Source: Owenia fusiformis (lineage: Eukaryota > Annelida > Polychaeta > Sabellida > Oweniidae). Taken from it: a stretch of DNA of 25,000 nt. The translations under genes were made by a program, and so were the position numbers. The notes under the pieces are model-generated. The model saw only the letters and a program-made list of their open reading frames with translations. It did no database searches and had not been told where the DNA came from. This document shows, piece after piece, positions 10,032-18,350 of the stretch. How positions within the stretch are numbered: the first letter of the stretch is position 1; every line of letters starts with the position of its first letter. The stretch is from NCBI GenBank assembly GCA_903813345.2, contig CAIIXF020000309.1:1-25000 (forward strand), in the 5' to 3' direction.

Positions 10032-10982
10032 TTACTGTTTCAAATGCCATACATACCGGCTTTTTGGTACTGTTTGTACCCACTGACTGTCTTCGAAAAA
10101 GTCTTTAAAAGTGTCTGCTAAACTGTTATTGGTACCAGGTAGTGAGGGGCTATTCACCCAGTCCATCGTACATCCTGCTACAAGTTGCTTGCGCTCTCCA
10201 ATCTGTTCAAAAACAGATCGCTCCACCTCAAATGATGTGAGCATGCCACCTGGCGGGTGCAACCCCAAAATAACGTGAGCAACTGCCACCACACAGTTCA
10301 TAAGAGTAGTATTATAGCAACTACCAGCCCAAAGTCTGATTGACACATAATGTGTGAAACTAGGATCCCGGATGCAGTTTTTCTCTACGATTGCTCTGTC
10401 GGCCTTTGTCAATGGGGCTCCCTCGCAATATGTCGGAAGAGCATCTAGGTGTATTTGAAGGTATATTTCAATGTTTTGATCCTCTACTGCAAAAGCCCTT
10501 TTTAATGCTGTAAAGACATTTTCAACAAAGTGTTCACTTGTATGCTCTACATAGTTGTATGGTATAAGTGTAAACCGTAGTTCGTCATACCTGATCTCTG
10601 CACAGCGTCCATTATTATTGTAGCCATTTGTTACATCAAGGCCCGACTGGCCTCTATACATAGTGAGACCTGGATGTTCGTCGCGGCCATCTCTTACAGT
10701 GACACCCTCAACCATGTAATGAAATTGTTTGCCCCTAGGTGTTGCGTCCAAGATTTGGGTAATAATCCTCACTGTTTCACCCCATACCCTCATTTGAGGT
10801 GGCGGTCTCATAGAAAAGTCTATTTCAATGACAACTGTTTTTGAATCAGGTTTCATCAAAGTCATCAATCCATCTTTTGCTCTGTTTATAATGTGAAAAT
10901 TGTGTGAGCCTGTTCCGCCGACAACATTTCGTGTTTTTTGAAGCTCTGTCAATACAGCCAATCTTAGAGGTAGAAGTGCCAT
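10032..10982 (-). CDS. Conserved 316-codon protein of the Polinton-like unit, unknown function
   Basis: An uninterrupted ATG-to-TAA frame, by far the longest in the window. A diverged copy at 16077-17078 aligns along nearly the whole length. Strongly shared blocks are RVWGETV, ILDATPRG, YDELRFTLIP, VFTALKRAFAV, RLWAGSCYNT, SFEVERSVF and AGCTMDWVN. No signal peptide, membrane helix or known catalytic motif is evident. A GTATGT lies near the 3' end, after an AAAAAGCCG, so the last eight residues could be intronic; the two copies diverge there. It sits head to head with the polymerase 5' exon at 11560 across 577 bp. Conservation between copies points to an element-encoded protein with selected function. 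Capsid, packaging or replication accessory roles are possible but unsupported. Confidence 0.75.
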   Translation of the reverse strand: MALLPLRLAVLTELQKTRNVVGGTGSHNFHIINRAKDGLMTLMKPDSKTVVIEIDFSMRPPPQMRVWGETVRIITQILDATPRGKQFHYMVEGVTVRDGRDEHPGLTMYRGQSGLDVTNGYNNNGRCAEIRYDELRFTLIPYNYVEHTSEHFVENVFTALKRAFAVEDQNIEIYLQIHLDALPTYCEGAPLTKADRAIVEKNCIRDPSFTHYVSIRLWAGSCYNTTLMNCVVAVAHVILGLHPPGGMLTSFEVERSVFEQIGERKQLVAGCTMDWVNSPSLPGTNNSLADTFKDFFEDSQWVQTVPKSRYVWHLKQ

Positions 10983-11559
10983 CTTTGTCGTCCCCCCCTG
11001 CTATCAATAAAGACAAGATCAAGTGATGTCTAGGCGATGAATTATTGGTATTTATACGACCCGTTCTCTGTGTTTAGTGTTTCGTGTTTGCAAAATAAAT
11101 GGCGACACGGCGTAAAATGCTGATTTTTGGGCGCAAAAATCTGTCTTGTGTAATTATAATGGGGAGGGGGGTGTAGTTACAATGATCTAGGGCCTAGAGA
11201 GATTATCGGTATTTATCTAATAGTTCGAAGCTTAAATTGTATTGGTCAGTCAAAAACACCTGCATTCTGTGTATGTCATTGTACTTTAGCTTTATGTTTA
11301 ACAATTATACAATAATAGAGTAAAGTTCATAAGAGTATACAGTTTTTTAAGCGGTCAGAAAGACCGCGTCAAACATTCGTTATTATAATCATCCTATATG
11401 ACCATGTCACCTTCGAGCATACTTGTTTTAGAGTGTACTAGATGACTTTGTTAGAAATGTCAAATGTCATCTGTATTATTCACACTTGGTGTAAGGCGGT
11501 CAGAGAAGACAGTCGATTCAACATTGCGCTGAAACATTTCATACAAAAATAATAAAACC
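10983..11559. promoter_or_regulatory. Divergent intergenic region, copy 1
   Basis: 577 bp between the minus-strand unknown ORF and the plus-strand polymerase exon 1 presumably holds both promoters. Visible structures are a GATTTTTG-GGCG-CAAAAATC hairpin (11122-11141), a perfect GCGGTC-AGAAA-GACCGC hairpin (11351-11367), and a second GCGGTCAGA at 11496 that begins a block conserved in copy 2. No TATA box is well placed for either gene. Confidence 0.5.
11496..11559 (+). promoter_or_regulatory. Conserved 5' block before polymerase exon 1 (copy 1)
   Basis: GCGGTCAGAG followed by AGTCGATTCAACATTGCGCT and a CATTTCAT close to the ATG. The same order is at 17602-17663 (GCGGTCAAAG, AGTCGATTCAATACTGCTCT, CATTTCAT) at almost equal distance from the ATG. 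This exceeds the conservation of flanking noncoding DNA and suggests promoter or 5' UTR function. Confidence 0.5.
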
Positions 11560-12867
11560 ATGGATTTAAATGAACAATTGGATAAGATTGATTCTGTTAG
11601 CCAGCTTGATGATTTCATCAACACACATAGCCTACACAACAATGCCTTTATTGCCGCTAGGAGGTCTCTGATGGTTCAAATAAAATTGGCCATTGTAAGT
11701 ATTGATTTTAATGTATTTTTATCTATAAATCTGATGTATATGGTATCGTGTTATATAAACTCAGTTCAATTCTATCAGTTGGATTTTCAACCTCTTTTTT
11801 CTATATTTTACCCAGGAAAAACTATTATGGAATTCGGACCAACTGCCGGAAGACATCCATGATATAGATGACTCTGTATTTTTTGACAACAACTATGAGG
11901 ACACAGACCTACAGCTTATATTAGCTTAAGAGGACCATGAAAATCACATTGATCTTACTGCGCTCAATTTTGACAGACCATTCTTAAGCGTAGATGCGTC
12001 ATTTACAAGACTCATCCACACAGTCATTCAAAATAAACTTCCAAAATTTTACATAAACCGTTCTATACGGGAGTATGTACAAACCCGATTGCACAGTAAA
12101 CAAGTCAATGTAAACCAAATAGGTCTTGGTCCCTTACCAGATCAGGATGCCAAAAATGTTCAGCGCCAAGATAATGAAAGTCAAAGTCAGAATGACAGAA
12201 ATCAAAATGTTCCGAGTCAAGATAATGAAAATCAAAGTCAAAATCAGAATGACCTAAATGTTCCGAGTCAAGTTGATGGAAATGTCAGTCAAGACTACGG
12301 AAATCAACTTGATAGTCCCATTCAATTGGAATTTCCCAGTGCGTTGCCTAGTCAAAATCAAGAGGAATACATCCAACTTAAACTTCCTAGTGCTAATAAT
12401 TCAGATTCAGAAGGTGATAGGGGTAGTGAAGATGGTCGGGATAAGCCAATTACGGACTTTTATACAAAATCAAATGTAAGTAGTAGACATCATAGGGGTT
12501 TGAGGACTGACGATCTTTCAAAAATTGCGATTTTCACAAATTTGCCAAGAATTCTCGCTCGATGATTTCCATTGAAAACTTAGACAATCTCTGTCTTTCG
12601 CGCTCCATAGTTTTGGGGATCGAGTGGCGGAAAATCACTGCCATTAATCAAAAAGATAGGACACGTGACCAGACAAGTCGCTGGGACAATATTAGACAAG
12701 GTCGTGATGAACAAACAAGACTTGCTGAACAACTCCACGAACGTTCAAACATGGAGCCCCCTGTTAACGATCAGCTTTGTAATATGGACCATCTTCGACG
12801 ATTCCAAGCTGTGTACGATGGTTATTGGCAAATATACATAAATTACATACACATATTATGCAAGTAG
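11560..12867 (+). pseudogene. Polinton-type DNA polymerase B 5' exons, on the strand opposite the body
   Basis: Exon 1 (11560-11694, starting MDLNEQLDKI) ends at GTAAGT. Exon 2 begins after TTTACCCAG at 11816, runs 37 codons to a TAA at 11927-11929, then stays open in the same frame to 12565. Its second half is Gln/Asn-rich (12150-12370), with repeated SQN and PSQ groups, and a GTAAGT lies at 12476. The last coding piece (about 12511-12867) holds DNLCLSRSIVLGI and FQAVYDGYWQIYI, which I recognise as the segment just N-terminal to the zinc-finger region of Polinton polymerases. That region is on the minus strand at 9690 and leftward. Whether the frame change near 12476-12560 is an intron or a frameshift is open. 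The gene is broken by the stop and by its separation from its body. Confidence 0.65.
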
Positions 12868-13140
12868 TTGAATTATAAATATGCCCACAATATATACACA
12901 CATTGTCTTTAATGTCATATAAATAGTCCATGTAAAAGAGAGAGAGCCTGCGGGGGGGACGGTTCTTGTGGTGGTTTGGGGTACGTGGTTTGTGTTGAGG
13001 ACTGGCATCAGCAGCTTACAACCTGTAATTAAACAAATTGTACCTATGTGAGCCTTGTAAATATAGTGTAGACAGAAAATAGTTGTATATTAAAATGTAT
13101 ATATTTAGAAAATCAATAACGTGTTATATGTTTTTATTAT
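12868..13140. other. Noncoding right flank of copy 1, related to 17905-18095
   Basis: GGACGGTTCTTGTGG (12957), the GTAATTAAACAAA stretch and TTGTATATTAAAATGTATAT (13084) recur in order at 17905-18060 with moderate divergence. This shows that the duplicated unit extends past the last exon. No gene was recognised. A second breakpoint of the proposed inversion would lie near the left end of this stretch. Confidence 0.5.
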
Positions 13141-13923
13141 CCCAACGAACGAAGTTCGTTAGGGATATAGTGAAGCCCTCCGTCCGTCCGTCTGTCCGTC
13201 TGTCCGTCAGTCCGTCAGTCAGTCAGTCAGTCCGTCTGTCTGTCCGGAAGATAACTCAAATACTAGTCGACAGATTTTCTTCATATGTAGTGGAAAGATG
13301 TATATTGGTGAATAGTTTTACGCAAAAAAAAATTTTTTCAAGATGGCCACCGCTTTAAAAATGACGGGACTTTTTCGCAAAAATCATAAATTTTTCATTC
13401 TAAACCAAAGTAATTAATATTATTGTTTGAAATTTTGGTAGAGTATTCACAACATTTATCTATTTCACATATATTCCGTGTTTTTCATCCTGACCCCCAG
13501 GGGCCATGTATGGGGGGACAGGAAAACAGAAATTTTCGCTAATTTTTAGATCTTTCTGAAGTATAGCTTTATTATACTCAAATGAAAGGCAATTAAGAGT
13601 AGATTGCAAATAATATTGTATCTTTTTTCTGATTCGAGCCTCTGAAATTCAAAATGGCCGTCTAATGTACGATTTCGCAATAATTTTTCGATCCCTTCAA
13701 AGTATGGCTATATTATACTCAAATTGAAGGAATTTTGGAGTAGATCACAATTATGGTATTATTTTTCAGATTTGTACCTCAGAAAATTCAAAATGGCTGC
13801 TTTGCAGGAATTCGCAATTCTAAAATCTAATTTTTTCATTTTCAACCAAAGTAATGAGTATAATTGATTGGAATTCGGTAATTGATATTTTGTTCGTTGG
13901 GATTTGCTACTCCGCGGAGTTGC
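13141..13923. mobile_element. Non-autonomous repeat with palindromic ends and TCCG/TCTG tract
   Basis: The left end is a near-perfect palindrome, CCCAACGAAC-GAA-GTTCGTTAGGG (13141-13164). The right end carries the inverse TTCGTTGGG (13893-13901), followed by a second palindrome, GCTACTCCGCGGAGTTGC (13906-13923). After the left end comes a TCCGTCCGTCTGTC microsatellite (~13181-13244). The body holds diverged internal repeats: a CTTTCTGAAGTATAGCTTTATTATACTC type unit at ~13551 recurs at ~13695, and AACCAAAGTAAT with flanks at ~13403 and ~13843. There is no transposase. Boundaries are by eye and no clear target-site duplication was found. It ends the integrase frame and sits where copy 1 meets copy 2. 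Confidence 0.65.
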
Positions 13924-14473
13924 CGTTATCTAGTTTGACTAGTTGATCATCAATAATAGTAGGAACCCGCCCTGGATTATTGGCTAAAATGGCCTTGAAT
14001 GCTTGAACAGCAGTCAATGATTTTGTATTGGCCATGGGCTGTACCATTGTATACTTTGACAGGCAGTCGATGCATAATAGTATATAGGGTAGTTTATTAT
14101 TGGATTCAGCTATGTTTTTAATGAAGGCCGTATCCATCTGCCATTCATCATCGAGGCCGTAGACGATATAACGACGCCTTTTAAACCGTCTCCTGGCTAT
14201 TTTAGTAAGAGTATAGGCATCTTCTTTAGCCAGGAACCGTTTTATTTGGCCAAGACTTATATTGTATTTTTTCTCTTTCTGCACAGCCTGATAAAGGGCT
14301 TTTGGACTCCCCAGTGACCCTTCTGCTTTAGGGTTATAGTAGAGAGTTTTTAAATACCTTTCTTTAGAACTCATGACGATCAACTGGTTTCTTTTATGAC
14401 CAACACGGTTATATACAGTGCTAATATTAGTGGCTGAGTAAACACTTGAGCAACTGCATAACATAAGGAGCAT
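13907..14473 (-). pseudogene. Polinton-type retrovirus-like integrase, C-terminally truncated (copy 2)
   Basis: This is an rve-superfamily integrase of the kind carried by Polintons, which would join element ends to host DNA. A likely real start is the ATG at 14374 (MSSKERYLKTLYYNPK); the ~33 codons before it look like leader or noncoding sequence. Recognisable parts are LYYNPKAEGSLGSPKALYQA, an Arg-rich KIARRRFKRRR segment, WQMDTAFI with the first catalytic Asp, ILLCIDCLSKYTMVQP, and LDNGN, probably the second Asp motif. The third acidic residue and the C-terminal domain are missing. The frame runs into the terminal palindrome of the repeat at 13141-13923 and stops at 13907-13909. It sits ~140 bp downstream of the polymerase C-terminus on the same strand. 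Confidence 0.75.
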
Positions 14474-14610
14474 GTTTTTTTCATAGTGATTTTTAGGTAG
14501 GGATTATAACACACACATATAACTAGCTGGTCTTCTTTTCATTTGAATTTTATTTATAAAGAGTAATAACTACACATATACATGTATACAACATATTTAC
14601 AAACAATACA

Positions 14611-15975
14611 CTACATGCTTCGTACAATCTTTACAATACACGTTTCATTTACACTGTGACCAACGTGTAAGACTGTTGGTTTAATAGCCCCATGGAATGG
14701 TACAACTTTTCGCTTGTCAAAGCAGAATCGATATCTTTTGATTTGGTCAACATTCTTTATTAATGCTTCTCTAAAGTTCCTTTTTATTTGAGGGTTTACC
14801 ACGTCAACATGACCTACTGGATGCTCATTTTTGACAAAGTCTAACATGGTCCTCATATTGATGTGCTTGCTACCCCGGACATTTAAGGTGAAACCTTTAC
14901 ACTTAACAACCTCTTTTCCCTTAAAGGTCCGATAACAATAGTTTTAGGCGCTAATGCTACAAATTCAGTTATGTAATCATCACTGTCTAGTTCATTTGTC
15001 ATCTGACCTAAATAGTCTCCCATATTGAGATCAAGATGCCTGTTTTGATCGTTTTCAAAATAGATAACCGAGTCGGTGTCAAAGTAGCACACATCGTTCT
15101 GCAGTTTGTCCAAGATCTCATACAAATAACGCCTAGCATGACTTGTTGTTAAAGAGGCAATTAATATGGAGCCAAACTCAAGACCCTCATCAAATTTGTC
15201 AGCATAGACGTAGTCCAGCTGGACCATGTCATCAGTTACAAAGTTGACATCTTTAACAATGTACTGGTCGCTGTGTAGATATTGAAGCAATGTCTCATAC
15301 CTAGTAATGTAGACCGTCTTCATCATGTTGGCTTTTTGACCAAATTTACCTGTAATGTCCAACAATATAATAATAAATAAATAAATATATGAGTACTGAA
15401 ATAACCAACTGGTCATCATCATTATAATTATTAAGAGTCATTGTACAGAGATCAATATTGCCTCTTATACTATAGTACTGCTTTAGGAATGGTTAACCAA
15501 TTACCCAACTGCTGCTGCAGGCCAGGTATGCTAAAATGAAAGAATGATATAAAACATTGTAAATTACCCCAGAAGCTATTCAATTTATTTTTGGCTACGA
15601 ATCGACGCCCCAGGTTGTGTGTGATTTTTGTGGGGTCAAGTAACACGCCCTCATTTTGAAGATACTGCCCAATGTACTGCTCTTGTTTGACACGATCATC
15701 ACCCACCCATCCAGGCCAACCAGAAGACTCTTGCTTCACCTGCACCCATTTGTTTATGTATTTTGTAAACAGACCCCCTTCACGTGTATCCTTGTCATAC
15801 ACAGTCGACTTTGGAAAGTCCCAGTACTCGTATATTTTGATATTGAGCGGCTCTTTGAACGAGGGATTTGAGACATGAAATCTAACATGGGCGTGATCTG
15901 GTATGTCTTTCAGTAGCTCATTGAATATGATATGTACTCTGTACATATTAATGCTGATGCCATCCTTAGTTAAAT
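14611..15975 (-). pseudogene. Polinton-type DNA polymerase B C-terminal half (copy 2)
   Basis: Two exons. The first (15568 to about 15975) contains EYWDFPKS, YINKWVQVKQESSGWPGW and KNKLNSFWG, typical of the palm and fingers of Polinton polymerases, and ends at GGTAATT. The second starts after TTACAG at 15349. It contains FGQKANM, YFDTDSVIY (motif C, with the catalytic DTDS at 15069-15080) and GDYLGQMTNELDSDDYI, then continues to the C-terminus at 14611. A frame change near 14925 breaks this exon. The zinc-finger, exonuclease and motif A regions are missing. The first ~45 residues of the 15975 exon (around RVHIIFNELLKDIPDHAHVR) look like the far N-terminal domain, so a deletion may have joined N-terminal and palm coding. 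The integrase remnant follows on the same strand. Confidence 0.8.
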
Positions 15976-16076
15976 CTTGTAAATAGTGTTATGGGCATAC
16001 CTATGTAAAATATTTGTCTATATATTATATATTTGATAATATAAATACTTAGGTTTGTGATAACTCATTGTTTATG

Positions 16077-17078
16077 TTATTGATAGTCAATGACCCTGCA
16101 TTGTAGGATGTTACCTAGGTCTTTGATAGGCACTCGTCCTGGGCCAAATGTCCCTCGTAGGTGCATGTATCTGCCTTGCACGACCCACTGACTGTCTTCT
16201 AAAAATGTCCTGAAGGCGTCTGCTAAACTGACATGGTGACCCTGTAGTGAGGGGCCGTTTACCCAGTCCATTGTACACCCTGCAACACGTTGTTGGTGAT
16301 CACCAACCCGCCTAAACACAGATCGTTCTACCTCAAAGCTAGCTAGCATTCCTCCCAGGGGGTTCAACCCCAAGGTCACGTGGGCAATAGCTACGGCGAA
16401 ACTCATAAGTGGCGTATTGTAACAGCTTCCCGCCCAAATTCTCATCGATACGAAATGGGTGAACACGGGGTCTCTAATACAGCATCTCTCCACGAGTTTT
16501 CTGTCGGCCTGTGTTAATTGCTTTCCTGCGCCGTACGTTGGTAGTGCATCAACGTATACTGAAGGTATATACCAACGTCTTGATCAGCAACTGCGAATGC
16601 CCGTTTTAAGGCAGTAAACACAGGTTCAACAAATTGCTCAGGTGGTTCTTCATAGCTGTGCGGTATTAGAGTAAACCGCAACTCGTCATACGTGATGATG
16701 TCATCTGTATCACACCCAAATCCATTTGCTACATGAAGACCCGACTGGCCTCTATTCATTGTCAGACCCGGGTGTTCCTCGCGGACCCTCTCTTAGAGTG
16801 ACACCCTCAACTCTATAATGGAACTTTTCTCCCCTAGGTGTCGCGTCTAAGATGTTGGTAATCGCCTTCACTGTTTCACCCCATACCCTCAATTGAGGAG
16901 GCCGTGTCATCGAAAAGTCCATTTCTATAACGATTATTTTCGCATCGGGTTCAATCAACCTCATCAAACCATCTTTTGCCCCATTTATTAAGTGCAACTG
17001 GTGTGTATCAATGCCTCCGACAACATTGCATACTTTTTGAATTTCTGTCAGAACAGTTAGTCTTAGAGGTAGTGTCAT
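16077..17078 (-). pseudogene. Frameshifted copy of the 316-codon unknown protein (copy 2)
   Basis: This relative of the ORF at 10032-10982 is split into three frames: 17078 to ~16755, ~16759 to 16514 and 16493 to 16077. The two frame changes lie near 16755 and 16510. Shared blocks include RVWGETV, ILDATPRGE, YDELRFTLIP, RIWAGSCYNT, SFEVERSVF and AGCTMDWVN. The C-terminus is about 25 residues longer than in copy 1 and differs after the DSQW block. The spacing to the plus-strand exon (585 bp) matches copy 1. It encodes no intact product as it stands. The moderate divergence from copy 1 means the duplication is not recent. Confidence 0.8.
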
Positions 17079-17663
17079 CTTTGTAGCCTTCCGGTTGTCG
17101 ATGCAAGCAAGAACAAAAAATGATGGTCAGGCGGTGAATTCTTGTCATTTGTACTGTGTAAAACGTGACAACTTTGCCGCCCAAATTCACGTGGTGGGGG
17201 CATTGCTCATGTTACCTGGGTCGTGCAAACATAACAAGTTAAAGTATTCTATAATCCCAGAGAACTTATTTGTAATTATCTTATAATCAGTTTGTGACTG
17301 TACTTTACATCATTTTAAAGTGCTCTGGTCACTTAGAAACACGTGAATTTATTTCTTTAGTGATAGTGCAATTTTATCAAGGTGTAAGTACTTACAATTA
17401 TCTAATAATGCACTAAAATTTATCAAATTATTCAATATTTTGGCGCACAAAAAAGTCCGCCAAATATTGGTGATCACGATTCTGCTATACAGGACTTGCG
17501 CACATACCTGTTTCACATGTAGTACATTGATTGACCGATTGGCTACCTATCTCATAGATATCATGTCAATGATCTGTCCACTATCATTCATTTAAGACAA
17601 AGCGGTCAAAGGAAATAGTCGATTCAATACTGCTCTAAAGCATTTCATGCGAAAAATAGTGGC
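17079..17663. promoter_or_regulatory. Divergent intergenic region, copy 2
   Basis: Counterpart of 10983-11559. It contains AATATTTTGGCG (17434) and CGCCAAATATT (17458), an inverted pair around TTTGGCGC, which fits an E2F-type site. The copy 1 counterpart is the GATTTTTGGGCGCAAAAATC hairpin. The block from GCGGTCAAAG (17602) to the ATG at 17664 is conserved with copy 1. Confidence 0.45.
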
Positions 17664-17798
17664 ATGGATTTAAATGAGCATTTGAATAAAATTGACACCG
17701 TAAGTCAACTTGATGCCTTCACCATCGCACATAATCTACAGAACAATGTCTTTATCGCAGCTAGACGACGACTCATGGTTCAAATAAAGCTGAACATT
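17664..17798 (+). pseudogene. Polymerase 5' exon 1 (copy 2), orphaned
   Basis: A 45-codon exon starting MDLNEHLNKIDTVSQLDAF and ending LMVQIKLNI at a GTAAGT donor. It has exactly the length (135 bp), start and donor of the copy 1 exon at 11560-11694. The preserved donor shows that the intron is real and ancestral. Exons 2 and 3 seen in copy 1 are absent: the sequence after the donor joins material equivalent to about 12957 in copy 1, so about 1.1 kb has been lost. As it stands the exon leads nowhere. Confidence 0.65.
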
Positions 17799-18350
17799 GT
17801 AAGTATACTGATTCATTTTAACGCAATTTTGTTTATAAGTCTGCTGCATAATATGGCATATGAATTTTAGTGATTCATAAACTTGTTTGATAGACTCATT
17901 ATTAGGACGGTCCTGTTGACTTGAGGTATTTGGCTTGAGTTGTGGGCGTGCATGGCATCGTCTCACAGAGTTGAGACACTGTAAATAAACAAAGTGTAGC
18001 TATGTAGATCATTGAAATACATCTTGTATAATATAATTGTATATTAAAATGTATATTTTTACAAAAATCAACAACGTGTTATATGAATTATTTAACTAGC
18101 TGATCAACATTAATATTTAAACTAAATATAGATGGCAGCTTAATTCAAAGAGACTGATTTTGACGTTGCTATTTAGCACTACATATAGAAACAATCCTAT
18201 GTTAAGAGACTAATCTTGCCCGACTATTTTGTTAATCATTAATAGTAGCAATAAAGGAATATGCCTCAATATTATGGCACCCTGTTAAAGCGACAATTAC
18301 ATACGGTTAGTCGACTAAAACCCCATAATGAACTGCTTAAGAACACTTAC
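17799..18350. other. Noncoding right flank of copy 2
   Basis: 17905-18095 is related to 12957-13140. After about 18100 the sequence resembles nothing else in the window except ATATAGATGGCAGCTTAAT near 18130, which matches a block near 9817. No gene was recognised. Confidence 0.45.

Noticed and set aside
10032-10982. The 316-codon ORF as the N-terminal domain of the minus-strand polymerase
   Set aside because: Position would fit, but the true N-terminal neighbour of the zinc-finger region is found at 12511-12867 and the ORF has its own ATG and stop; kept as a separate unknown gene.
13083-13358. 91-codon plus-strand ORF rich in VRPSV repeats
   Set aside because: It is the translation of the TCCG/TCTG microsatellite inside the inserted repeat.
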